Part shown: positions 1 through 8,354 of the stretch, piece by piece | Numbering within the stretch: the first letter of the stretch is position 1 | How the letters are laid out: every line of letters starts with the position of its first letter | Assembly (NCBI RefSeq): GCF_009857915.1 | Contig: NZ_WWCM01000006.1 | Coordinates: 225,596-289,595 of the forward strand | DNA from: Duganella qianjiadongensis | GTDB taxonomy: Bacteria; Pseudomonadota; Gammaproteobacteria; Burkholderiales; Burkholderiaceae_D | DNA: 64,000 nt | Reading direction: 5' to 3' | Translations under genes and position numbers: made by a program | Notes under the pieces: generated by a model | The model's database searches: none | Told to the model about the DNA's origin: nothing | The model's input: the letters and a program-made list of their open reading frames with translations, nothing else

Positions 1-1163
1 GCATCGGCGGGTACATAGCTGCGCTCGGGCTGGCGGGTAGCGCGCACTTCCACCGTGGTGGCATCGCGCTCGACCTGCCAGTGCTGGCCATCGTAGCGCA
101 GGCGCAGCGCTACCACGCCCAGCTCCTTGCCCCATAAACCCGCCATCACCGCCGGCACGTCATGGACGCGACCACGCAGCTTGTCCACGCCGGGCAAATT
201 AAAAGCAGGCAGCGCACTATTCGCCTGCGGGAAGCTCTGGTGCGCATGCCCCATCAGCAGCACATCCACACCCGGCACCTGGGCCAGATAGTAGCCCGCG
301 TCTTCCATCCCCGCCGTGTACGGTGCGCCATCGAGCCCGCCGTGGGCCAGCGCGATCACCAGATCGGCACCTTCGGCGCGCATCTGCGGAACATAACGCA
401 GCGCGGTCTCGCGTATGCCTTCGGCGTATACCTTGCCTTGCAGCGCGCGCTGATCCCATTGCAGCACTGCGGGCGGCGTAAAGCCGATAATGCCTATGCG
501 CAGGGGAGCACTCACCTTGCTGCCATCCGGTCCGGTGGCACTGATCTGGCGCTGCAATATCCGGTAAGGCGCAAACAGCGGCGCGTGGGTGCGGGCGCTG
601 TAGATATTGGCCAGCACCAGCGGGAATGCCGGTCCGCCGCAACGGGGCGCATCGGCAGCCACACCGTCCACGTCGAAGTGGCTGGCAGTGACCTGATTCA
701 GATAGGCCAGACCATAATTGAATTCGTGATTGCCGATGCCGCCGCCATCGTAGCCAAGCTGGTTCATGGCTTGGTAGATGGCCAGCGTAGCGGAACAGGG
801 CAGCGGCGCCACCAGCGCCTGATAATCGGCCAGCGCCGTACCCTGTATGGCATCGCCGTTATCGAGCAGGACGTTATTGGGGAACTCGCTGCGGGCACGA
901 GCGATCAGTGTGGCCGTGCGATCCAGACCGATAGACGGATCGGCTTTGAGCTTGTAGTAGTCGTAGCCCACCAGATTGGCATGCAGGTCGGTGGTTTCCA
1001 GCACCGCCAGCGTAGCGCGGCTGCCAGCCGGCGGCGCGCCATCGCGCGGCAGACTGACGCAGGCCGTCAGGCTGGCAGCCAGCAAAATAGGCAACAGTGC
1101 TAAGCGGCAGGCCTGCCATGGTTGAGGGCAGGCGGCAGCGGCGCGAGGCAACGCTAGACGCAT
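1..1163 (-). CDS. CpdB-like 2',3'-cyclic-nucleotide phosphodiesterase/3'-nucleotidase lipoprotein (C-terminus off the left edge)
   Basis: Hydrolyses 2',3'-cyclic nucleotides and 3'-nucleotides outside the cytoplasm, salvaging nucleosides and phosphate (family knowledge). The reading frame is open from an ATG at 1163 to base 1, about 387 codons; E. coli CpdB has about 647 residues, so roughly the last 40 percent is missing. The N-terminus is a lipoprotein signal with lipobox LTAC near residue 35, so the enzyme is probably membrane-anchored rather than free periplasmic as in E. coli. Calcineurin-type metallophosphatase motifs follow in order: LETTDLHANL, DNGDAIQG, GNHEFNYGLAYL and GHAH near residue 308. 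The gene is divergent from prfB. A plain periplasmic 5'-nucleotidase is the alternative, but the FDYYK-like segment (GYDYYK) fits CpdB better. Confidence 0.85.
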   Translation of the reverse strand, partial: MRLALPRAAAACPQPWQACRLALLPILLAASLTACVSLPRDGAPPAGSRATLAVLETTDLHANLVGYDYYKLKADPSIGLDRTATLIARARSEFPNNVLLDNGDAIQGTALADYQALVAPLPCSATLAIYQAMNQLGYDGGGIGNHEFNYGLAYLNQVTASHFDVDGVAADAPRCGGPAFPLVLANIYSARTHAPLFAPYRILQRQISATGPDGSKVSAPLRIGIIGFTPPAVLQWDQRALQGKVYAEGIRETALRYVPQMRAEGADLVIALAHGGLDGAPYTAGMEDAGYYLAQVPGVDVLLMGHAHQSFPQANSALPAFNLPGVDKLRGRVHDVPAVMAGLWGKELGVVALRLRYDGQHWQVERDATTVEVRATRQPERSYVPAD

Positions 1164-1396
1164 GGATAAGCGGTTTCCAGAAATGTAATTGTTTTTGACA
1201 ACGACACACTGCGCAGAATCATACGCAGTCAGCCTGCAGGCCACAAGCATGATCTACCCCGGATGCGGCCCCGAAGGCGAGATATTACCTGTTTTGTGGC
1301 ATAAATGGCAGCATTTCCCACTTAACCACCCCGTAAAGACTGCCGCCAGCCCGCAAAACATGGCCAGATAGCTACAAGAGCATGGCCAGCCTAGGG

Positions 1397-1402
1397 TATA
1401 AT
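1397..1402 (+). promoter_or_regulatory. Candidate -10 box for prfB
   Basis: TATAAT about 36 bases upstream of the prfB start. No recognisable -35 hexamer lies 15-19 bases upstream, so this is a candidate only. Confidence 0.45.
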
Positions 1403-1438
1403 CTAAGGTTTGATTTCAGCCTGAGAAAAGAAGAAAAC

Positions 1439-2543
1439 ATGGAAGCCGAACGCATCAACTCCCTCTCCGCCCTGCTCGCCGATCTGACCACGCGCGAAGC
1501 CGAACTTCGGAGGTATCTTTGACTTCGATAAGAAGTCGGAGAAACTCGAACAGGTAAACGAAGAACTGGAAGACCCTACGGTCTGGAACGAGCCGAAGAA
1601 AGCTCAGGATCTGGGCAAGGAAAAGAAATCGCTGGAAGCAGTGGTCTTCACCCTGACCAAGGCCAAGACCGACCTGCAGGACATGGGCGATCTGTTCGCC
1701 ATGGCCAAGGAAGAAGGCGATGACGACACGCTGGAAGCGCTGATCGTCGACGCGGAAGAAGTCCGCAAAGTCATCGAAGGCATGGAATTCCGCCGGATGT
1801 TCAACAATCCTATGGACCCGAACAACTGCTTCATCGACATTCAGGCCGGTGCAGGCGGTACCGAAGCGCAGGACTGGGCCTCGATGCTGCTGCGCCAGTA
1901 CCTGCGCTATGCCGAACGCAAAGGCTTCAAGGTCGAAGTCATGGAACAGTCGGATGGCGAGGTAGCCGGCATCAAGACCGCCACCATCAAGGTCGAAGGC
2001 GACTACGCCTATGGCTTCCTGCGCACGGAAACCGGCGTGCACCGTCTGGTGCGCAAATCGCCATTCGATTCGTCCAACGGCCGCCACACTTCGTTCACCT
2101 CGCTGTTCGTCTATCCGGAAGTGGATGACTCGATCGATATCGAAGTCAATCCGGCCGATCTGCGCATCGACACCTATCGCGCGTCCGGCGCCGGTGGTCA
2201 GCACATTAACAAAACCGACTCCGCCGTGCGTCTGACCCACGGCCCGACGGGCATCGTGGTGCAGTGCCAGAATGACCGTTCGCAGCACCGCAACAAGGCC
2301 GAAGCGATGGAAATGCTGAAGGCTAAACTGTACGAACTGGAACTGCGCAAGCGCATGAGCGAGCAGCAGAAGCTGGAAGACTCCAAGACCGACGTGGGCT
2401 GGGGCCACCAGATCCGTTCCTATGTGCTGGACCAGTCGCGCATCAAGGATCTGCGCACCAACTACGAAACCGGCAACACCAAGGGCGTACTGGACGGCGA
2501 TCTGGACGAATTCATTTCCGCTTCGCTGAAACAGGGCGTCTAA
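1439..2543 (+). CDS. prfB: Peptide chain release factor 2, made by programmed +1 frameshift
   Basis: Recognises UGA and UAA stop codons and triggers peptide release on the ribosome. The gene is in two frames: ATG at 1439 reads 27 codons to an in-frame TGA at 1520-1522, and decoding then slips +1 on CTT so that GAC (1521-1523) is the next codon. The total is about 367 residues, as in E. coli (365). The SPF anticodon-like tripeptide is present (KSPFDSSNG), as is the catalytic GGQ in [13 protein letters not shown]. The residue matching E. coli position 246 is Ala, the common active form, not the Thr of strain K-12. The stop codon overlaps the start of the next gene (TAATG), indicating an operon with the HAD gene and lysS. 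Expression is presumably autoregulated by RF2 supply through the frameshift. Confidence 0.97.
1505..1523 (+). promoter_or_regulatory. RF2 programmed frameshift site
   Basis: An internal Shine-Dalgarno-like GGAGG (1509-1513), three bases of spacing (TAT), the slippery CTT and then TGA followed by C. This matches the order and spacing of the known E. coli prfB frameshift element. A downstream frame resuming with DFDKKSEK confirms it. Confidence 0.95.
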
Positions 2544-3229
2544 TGCACAGCACTCCGGCACGCGCCTTCATCTTCGATATGGATGGCACCCTGGTCGACA
2601 ACATGGCCTACCACATGCAGTCGTGGCTGGCCTTCATGGAGCGTCAGGGGCTCAGTCCCGAACCGGATGCCTTCTTCCGCGCCACCGCGGGACGCACCAG
2701 TCACGAGATTCTGGCCGCCTATCTGGGCGACCAGCTGACCCCCAGCGACTACGCCCGCTTCGATCAGGAAAAGGAATCGCTGTACCGCGAACTGTATGCC
2801 CCCCATCTGGCGCCGGCCGGCGGGCTGGAAGCGTTTATGGCGAGTGCCAAGCGAGCCGGTGTACGCATGGCTGTCGCCACGGCTGCACCCAAGGATAATA
2901 TCGACTTCACGCTGGACGGACTCGATCTGCGCGCCGAATTTACCGCCATTGCCGGCGCTGCCGATGTGGCACGCGGCAAGCCGCACCCCGATGTATTCCT
3001 GCTGGCGGCAGAACGCAGCAGCGCCCAGCCCGAGCACTGTATCGTGTTCGAAGATGCGCCGCTGGGCGTGGAAGCAGCGCGCCGCGCCGGCATGCGCGCC
3101 GTGGTGCTGACCACCACCCTGCCGGCGGAAGCGTTTGCCGGTTTCGATAACATCATTGCCATGGCGCGCGATTTCAGCGAACTCGATGTCGAATCGCTGT
3201 TTGCCAGCACTGCCGCCATGTCCAACTAA
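2543..3229 (+). CDS. HAD-superfamily phosphatase, beta-phosphoglucomutase-like
   Basis: A cytosolic small-molecule phosphatase or phosphosugar mutase of HAD subfamily IA; the substrate cannot be read from sequence. It has 228 residues. Motif I is DMDGTLVDN near residue 11, a helical cap follows, motif II is VATAAPKDN, the motif III lysine is in RGKPHPDVF and motif IV is VFEDAPLGVEAA. The start codon overlaps the prfB stop (TAATG), so translation is probably coupled, and lysS follows after 21 bases. A HAD gene between prfB and lysS is not obviously functionally related; it may be a housekeeping or phosphate-salvage activity. Confidence 0.85.
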   Translation: MHSTPARAFIFDMDGTLVDNMAYHMQSWLAFMERQGLSPEPDAFFRATAGRTSHEILAAYLGDQLTPSDYARFDQEKESLYRELYAPHLAPAGGLEAFMASAKRAGVRMAVATAAPKDNIDFTLDGLDLRAEFTAIAGAADVARGKPHPDVFLLAAERSSAQPEHCIVFEDAPLGVEAARRAGMRAVVLTTTLPAEAFAGFDNIIAMARDFSELDVESLFASTAAMSN

Positions 3230-3250
3230 CTATTCAACTCAACAGAAGAA

Positions 3251-4783
3251 ATGACCATGACTACGGATCATCACGAACACCCAGCGCTAGACGAAAACAA
3301 GATCATCGCCGAGCGCCGCGCCAAGCTGGCCGCCATCCGCGAACAGGGCGTAGCCTTCCCGAACGACTTCAAACCGGAGCACAAGGCCGCCGATCTGCAC
3401 ATCCAGTATGGCGACAAGACCCGTGAAGAGCTGGAAGCCAATCCCGTCAACGTGGTGCTGGCAGGCCGTATGATGCTCAAGCGCGAAGCCGGTAAAAAAG
3501 CCGCTTTCGCCACCCTGCAGGATTCCTCGGGCGCGCGCGCCGATGGCCGCATCCAGATCTACGTTACGCTGGACCTGACCGGCGAAGCCGCCATGGCTGC
3601 CCTGCACCACTACGATCTGGGCGATATCCTGGGCGTCACCGGCACCCTGTTCAAGACCAAAACCGACGAACTGACCATCAAGGTCAGCACGCTGCGCCTG
3701 ATTACCAAGTCGCTGCGTCCGCTGCCGGACAAATTCCACGGCCTGGCCGATCAGGAAACCAAATACCGCCAGCGCTATGTTGACCTGATCATGAACGAAG
3801 AGACGCGCCGCACCTTCAAGGCCCGTACTGCTGCCATCTCGTCGATGCGCCGTTTCATGGAAAAGAACGCCTTCATGGAAGTGGAAACGCCGATGCTGCA
3901 CACCATACCCGGTGGCGCTGCGGCCAAACCATTCATCACCCACCACAATGCGCTGGACATGCAGATGTTCCTGCGTATCGCGCCCGAACTGTACCTGAAA
4001 CGTCTGGTCGTGGGCGGCTTCGACCGCGTGTTCGAGATCAACCGTAACTTCCGTAACGAAGGCGTGTCGATCCGTCACAATCCTGAATTCACCATGATGG
4101 AATTCTACGCGGCCTATACCGACTACAAGTGGATCATGGACTTCACGGAAGAAATCATCCGTCAGGCCGCCATCGATGCGCACGGCACCGCCACCCTGAC
4201 CTACGGCGGCCGCGAGCTGGATCTGGCCAAGCCATTCCACCGCCTGACCATCGTCGAAGCTATCAACAAGTACGCGCCGGGCTACACCGCGGAACAGCTG
4301 ACCGACATGGCATTCCTGACCAAGGAGCTGGCCAAGTTCGGCGTCAAGCCGTTCGCCACTTCGGGTCTGGGTGCGCTGCAACTGGCCCTGTTCGAAGAAA
4401 CCGCCGAAGCCCAGCTGTGGGAACCGACCTTCATCATCGACTATCCGGCCGAAGTGTCGCCGCTGGCACGTGCCTCGGATACGCAAGCGGGTATTACCGA
4501 GCGCTTCGAACTGTTCATGGTAGGCCGCGAAATCGCCAACGGCTTCTCCGAGCTCAATGACGCAGAAGACCAGTCGGCCCGCTTCCTGGCACAGGTAGCC
4601 GCCAAGGATGCCGGTGACGAAGAAGCCATGTTCTACGACGCCGACTACATCCGCGCACTGGAATACGGCATGCCGCCAGCCGGTGGCTGCGGTATCGGTA
4701 TCGACCGTCTGATGATGATCATCACCGATTCGCCTAACATCCGCGACGTGCTGCTGTTCCCGCACCTGCGCCGCGAAGAGTAA
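3251..4783 (+). CDS. lysS: Lysyl-tRNA synthetase, class II
   Basis: Charges tRNA-Lys with lysine in the cytoplasm. It has 510 residues, close to E. coli LysS (505). An N-terminal OB-fold anticodon-binding domain spans roughly residues 60-160, followed by the class II catalytic core. Motif 2 is [20 protein letters not shown] and motif 3 is [13 protein letters not shown]. Two in-frame ATGs (3251 and 3257) follow AGAAGAA; the first is listed, with 3257 nearly as likely. It is the last gene of the prfB operon and is followed by a strong terminator. Confidence 0.97.
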   Translation: MTMTTDHHEHPALDENKIIAERRAKLAAIREQGVAFPNDFKPEHKAADLHIQYGDKTREELEANPVNVVLAGRMMLKREAGKKAAFATLQDSSGARADGRIQIYVTLDLTGEAAMAALHHYDLGDILGVTGTLFKTKTDELTIKVSTLRLITKSLRPLPDKFHGLADQETKYRQRYVDLIMNEETRRTFKARTAAISSMRRFMEKNAFMEVETPMLHTIPGGAAAKPFITHHNALDMQMFLRIAPELYLKRLVVGGFDRVFEINRNFRNEGVSIRHNPEFTMMEFYAAYTDYKWIMDFTEEIIRQAAIDAHGTATLTYGGRELDLAKPFHRLTIVEAINKYAPGYTAEQLTDMAFLTKELAKFGVKPFATSGLGALQLALFEETAEAQLWEPTFIIDYPAEVSPLARASDTQAGITERFELFMVGREIANGFSELNDAEDQSARFLAQVAAKDAGDEEAMFYDADYIRALEYGMPPAGGCGIGIDRLMMIITDSPNIRDVLLFPHLRREE

Positions 4784-4791
4784 GCGCTGTG

Positions 4792-4811
4792 GATAGCTGC
4801 TGACAGCTATC
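4792..4811. repeat. 8-bp perfect inverted repeat after lysS
   Basis: GATAGCTG, loop CTGA, CAGCTATC. No T-run follows, so it is not an intrinsic terminator itself; it may be a 3'-end stabilising hairpin just before the real terminator. Confidence 0.6.
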
Positions 4812-4821
4812 GATAGCATAA

Positions 4822-4846
4822 GGCCCGCAAACTGCGGGCCTTTTTT
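4822..4846 (+). terminator. Rho-independent terminator of the prfB-lysS operon
   Basis: GGCCCGCA, loop AAC, TGCGGGCC, then TTTTTT. It is a perfect 8-bp GC-rich stem with a T-run on the plus strand. Confidence 0.93.
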
Positions 4847-4866
4847 ATACCTCGGTGCAGAACAGC

Positions 4867-5658
4867 TTATACCAGCATGCCGCCCGAAGCTTCGATGCGC
4901 TGCGCGTTGATCCAGCCGCTGCGCTGGTCCAGCAGACTGGCCACCGCACCGCCGATATCGTCCGCCTCACCCACCCGGCCCAGCGCCGTGGCCGCCGCCA
5001 CATGGGCATTGATCTGCGGGTTATCGCGCACCACGCCGCCGCCGAAATCGGTCGCTATCGCGCCCGGCGCTAGCGTGTTGACGCGGATGCCGCGCCCGCC
5101 CAGTTCCTTGGCCAGATAACGGGTCAGCACTTCCACGCCGCCCTTCATGATCGCGTACACGGCCTTGCCGGGGAAGGAGAACCGTGCCAGCCCGCTGGAG
5201 ACGTTCAGTATCTGGCCACCATCGGCCAGCAGCGGCAGCAGCGACTGGGTCAGGAAGAACACCCCTTTCAGGTGCACGTTCATCATCTCGTCGAACTGCT
5301 GCTCAGTGGTGTCGGCAAACGACACATCGGCGCCGTTACCAGCATTATTGACCAGCGCATCAAACTGCGTCCGACCAAATTCACTCGCCAGAACGGCAGC
5401 GAAACGGCTGCGGAAATCGGCAAAGCCAGCCACCTCGCCACTGTCGAGCGCCAGTGCCGCGCCTTTGCGGCCCAGCGCGCGTACTTCGGCCAGCGTGGCC
5501 TCGGCCGCGTCGGCGCGCTCCTTGTAGGTGATGACGACATCCCAGCCGGCGCGGGCCAGATGAATCGCGGCGGAGCGGCCCAGGCCGCGGCTACCGCCCG
5601 TGATCAGTGCCAGACGGCCTTGGCTTGCCTGGGTATTGCTGCTTGCTGCATTGCTCAT
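4867..5658 (-). CDS. Short-chain dehydrogenase/reductase (SDR)
   Basis: NAD(P)-dependent oxidoreductase of unknown substrate, cytosolic. It has 263 residues, a classical SDR length. The cofactor-binding TGGSRGLGRS lies near residue 20, NNAG (VNNAGNGAD) near 104, and the catalytic YxxxK is YAIMK near 167, followed by the RVNTLAPG segment. The start follows a good TAGGAG ribosome site. It is divergent from a LysR regulator with a 108-base gap, the usual layout for a LysR-controlled target. The C-terminus contains WINAQRIEASGG, as in FabG-like sugar/alcohol dehydrogenases. Confidence 0.9.
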   Translation of the reverse strand: MSNAASSNTQASQGRLALITGGSRGLGRSAAIHLARAGWDVVITYKERADAAEATLAEVRALGRKGAALALDSGEVAGFADFRSRFAAVLASEFGRTQFDALVNNAGNGADVSFADTTEQQFDEMMNVHLKGVFFLTQSLLPLLADGGQILNVSSGLARFSFPGKAVYAIMKGGVEVLTRYLAKELGGRGIRVNTLAPGAIATDFGGGVVRDNPQINAHVAAATALGRVGEADDIGGAVASLLDQRSGWINAQRIEASGGMLV

Positions 5659-5719
5659 ATCAGACTCCTATCTTGTTGCTGCTCGCCCAGTGGAACAGCT
5701 CGAATAGAGTGTAAATCCG

Positions 5720-5725
5720 TATAAT
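5720..5725 (+). promoter_or_regulatory. Candidate -10 box for the LysR gene
   Basis: TATAAT 41 bases upstream of the chosen LysR start at 5767. It overlaps the upstream in-frame codons, which argues for the downstream start. There is no clear -35. Confidence 0.45.
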
Positions 5726-5766
5726 GAATGGATAAACTAGGCAAATCCGACATCACTATTCAAAAA

Positions 5767-6669
5767 ATGAAACCAATCCAGACAGAAGACCTGCGTATTT
5801 TTAGCTGGGTGGCCCGCCTTGGCAGCTTTAGCCGCACCGCCGACCAGCTCCAGCTGCCGCGCGCCACCATCTCCAACGCCGTCCAGCGGCTGGAAGAGCA
5901 GCTTGGCGCGCGCCTGCTGCAACGGACCACACGGCGCGTACAGATCACGCGCGAAGGCAGCGACCTGCTGGAACGCTGCGACCGTTTGCTGGATGAGCTC
6001 GACGAGATCAGCGCCCTGTTCCGCCAGGGCGACCAGCTGACAGGCCGCATCCGCGCCGATATGCCGCTAGGCTTGGCGGCGCAGGTCAGCGCCCATCTGG
6101 CCGGATTTCTGGCCGCCCATCCGCGCCTGCAGGTAGACCTGTTCAGCACCGACCGCCGCGTGGACCTGCTCGGCGAAGGCTTCGATCTGGTCGTGCGGGT
6201 GGGCGCAGTAGTGGATCAGTCGCTGGTGGCGCGACCGCTGCCAGCGCTGGAATTGCTGAACGTGGCCAGCCCCGCCTATCTGGCGCGCTATGGCAGGCCG
6301 GCGGCACTGGACGATCTGGCGCAGCACTGGCTGGTCAACTACCAGCCCAATCCCGCCAGCCAGCCATCGGGCTTCGAATATTTTGATACGGGCAGCAATC
6401 AGACGCGCTACCTCGCCATGGGCCACAAGGTCAGCGTCAACAACAGTCTGGCGTACAGCGCGGCCTGCCGTGGCGGGCTGGGCATCGCCCAGTTGCCGCA
6501 ATCGGCAGCGCAGGCCGACATCCAGGCCGGCACGCTGGTCGAGCTGCTGCCCGATTATCGGCCTGCCCCCATGCCCAGTCATATCCTGTTCCCGCACCGG
6601 CGCAATATCCCCAAGCGCGTGCGCGTGTTTGCCGACTGGCTGGCGGAAATGGTACAGACCATGCGATAA
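5767..6669 (+). CDS. LysR-family transcriptional regulator
   Basis: DNA-binding regulator, probably of the divergent SDR gene. It has 300 residues from the ATG at 5767 (MKPIQTEDL). An ATG at 5728 would add 13 residues but lies against the TATAAT at 5720-5725, so I prefer the later start, which gives the standard LysR length. The N-terminal winged helix includes FSRTADQLQLPRATISNAV at about residues 20-38, and the periplasmic-binding-protein-like effector domain follows from about residue 90. It is convergent with ppnN across a bidirectional terminator. The inducer is unknown. Confidence 0.92.
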   Translation: MKPIQTEDLRIFSWVARLGSFSRTADQLQLPRATISNAVQRLEEQLGARLLQRTTRRVQITREGSDLLERCDRLLDELDEISALFRQGDQLTGRIRADMPLGLAAQVSAHLAGFLAAHPRLQVDLFSTDRRVDLLGEGFDLVVRVGAVVDQSLVARPLPALELLNVASPAYLARYGRPAALDDLAQHWLVNYQPNPASQPSGFEYFDTGSNQTRYLAMGHKVSVNNSLAYSAACRGGLGIAQLPQSAAQADIQAGTLVELLPDYRPAPMPSHILFPHRRNIPKRVRVFADWLAEMVQTMR

Positions 6670-6670
6670 A

Positions 6671-6702
6671 CCCCGCCTGCTGGCTGGCAGCAGGCGGGGT
6701 TT
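6671..6702. terminator. Bidirectional terminator between the LysR gene and ppnN
   Basis: CCCCGCCTGCTG, loop GCTGG, CAGCAGGCGGGG: a perfect 12-bp stem flanked by AA(A) on one side and TTT on the other, between convergent genes. The T-runs are short, so efficiency is uncertain. Confidence 0.75.
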
Positions 6703-6726
6703 CGCTGAACTACGACGCGATCAGGC

Positions 6727-8097
6727 TTACTGGATCACACGGTAGCAAGGCGTGTAGTGTTTACCGGCCAGTTTCATGCGATGCTGGGCGACGAACGAGG
6801 CCAGCAGCGCATCCATAGGCCCCATGATTTCCTTGTCGCCGTGGATTTCGAACAGGCCGTGCTGCTCCACCGCGCGGATGCCCTCATCCTTCACATTGCC
6901 CGCCACCACACCGGAGAAGGCGCGGCGCAGATTGGCCGCCAGCAAGTGCACCGGCTGCTGCTTGTGCAGACTCAGTTTGCGCATATTTTCGTGGGTAGGC
7001 GCAAACGGACGCTGGAACTCGTGATCGATTTTCAGCCCCCAGTTGAAGTAATAGGCATCGCTGCGCGACTTGCGGTATTCGCGCACTTCCTTGATCCCGT
7101 TCTGCATTTCGCGCGCCACCAGTTCCGGATCATCGATGATGATCTTGTAGCGCTGCTGCGCCTCGGGGCCCAGCGTGTCGTGGATGAACTGGTTAATCTG
7201 CACGAAGTACTCGCGCGAGGTTTCCGGACCTGTGAAAATCAGCGGGAACGGAATCCCTGCATTATCCGGATGCAGCAGGATGCCCAGGATGTACAGTATC
7301 TCTTCTGCCGTACCGGCGCCGCCGGGGAATACCACGATGCCATGGCCTGTGCGCACAAACGCTTCCAATCGCTTCTCGATATCGGGCATGATCACCAGTT
7401 CGTTGACGATGGGATTAGGCGATTCCGCCGCAATGATGCCCGGCTCGGTAATGCCCAGATAACGGCCAGTGGTAAAACGCTGCTTGGCGTGGCCGATAGT
7501 CGCGCCCTTCATCGGGCCTTTCATGGCGCCCGGGCCGCAGCCAGTGCAGATGTCCAGATCGCGCAGGCCCATCTGGTAGCCCACTTCCTTGGAATAGGTG
7601 TATTCGGCGCGGTTGATCGAGTGGCCGCCCCAGCACACCACCAGCTTGGGGTTGAGCATAGGCTTGAGCACATCGGCATTGCGCAGAATATGGAAGACGG
7701 CGTCGGTAATGCCTTCCGTGCTTTCGACGTCGAATTTAGGGTTATCGCTAATCTCGCTGCTGACAAACACGATATCGCGCAGCACGGCAAACAGGTGCTC
7801 GTGTATGCCCTTGATCATTTTTCCGTCCACAAAAGCGATGCCGGGCGCGCCTTTGATATCGAGCTTGATGCCGCGTTCGCGCTGCAGAATGCTGATATCG
7901 AACGACTCGTAGCGTTCCAGCAGTTCCTTGCCATCGTCGATGGTGCTGCCGCAGTTGAGCACGGCCAGCGAGCAGCGGCGCAGAGTGTTATACAGGCCGC
8001 CCTGGCTGGTATCGAGCAGTTTGGCCACTTCCGCCTTGGACAGCACTTCCAGATGTCCTTCCGGCGAAATCAGGGTATCGACAACGTCATGTTCCAT
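6727..8097 (-). CDS. ppnN: PpnN nucleotide 5'-monophosphate nucleosidase (LOG family)
   Basis: Cleaves purine and pyrimidine NMPs into base and ribose 5-phosphate; in E. coli the enzyme is stimulated by (p)ppGpp (family knowledge). It has 456 residues from ATG 8097, against 454 in E. coli PpnN. A TTG 21 bases further upstream is in frame, but AAGGA sits ten bases before the ATG, so the ATG is chosen. The Rossmann-like LOG motif PGGAGTAEEILYILG is present, with GCGPGAMKGPMKGA upstream. N- and C-terminal extensions match the long PpnN form, not short LOG proteins. It is monocistronic and ends at the bidirectional terminator. Confidence 0.95.
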   Translation of the reverse strand: MEHDVVDTLISPEGHLEVLSKAEVAKLLDTSQGGLYNTLRRCSLAVLNCGSTIDDGKELLERYESFDISILQRERGIKLDIKGAPGIAFVDGKMIKGIHEHLFAVLRDIVFVSSEISDNPKFDVESTEGITDAVFHILRNADVLKPMLNPKLVVCWGGHSINRAEYTYSKEVGYQMGLRDLDICTGCGPGAMKGPMKGATIGHAKQRFTTGRYLGITEPGIIAAESPNPIVNELVIMPDIEKRLEAFVRTGHGIVVFPGGAGTAEEILYILGILLHPDNAGIPFPLIFTGPETSREYFVQINQFIHDTLGPEAQQRYKIIIDDPELVAREMQNGIKEVREYRKSRSDAYYFNWGLKIDHEFQRPFAPTHENMRKLSLHKQQPVHLLAANLRRAFSGVVAGNVKDEGIRAVEQHGLFEIHGDKEIMGPMDALLASFVAQHRMKLAGKHYTPCYRVIQ

Positions 8098-8354
8098 GAT
8101 GCGTAAATCCTTATTCAATTTCGATGCACGGCACTATGTACCGCGCCCTCAATATACGACAAACGGCTGCTCCGTGGGAGCCGGAATGTGTATATCTGCC
8201 ATGCTTAATTTAATAGCACAAATGCCACAACCTTGAGAAGCGAGCATCAAATTGTTCGTGGACTGCGATTTGTAGATTAAAATGGCGCCCAATTTGTCTC
8301 CCCACAAGGGAGTCCGAGAGACTTTTTTCGATCATAAAAAATAGGAGAAGCCGC

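Noticed and set aside
162..1103. Plus-strand open frame of 313 codons at the left edge
   Set aside because: Antisense to the CpdB-like gene, which shows the metallophosphatase motifs and a lipobox.
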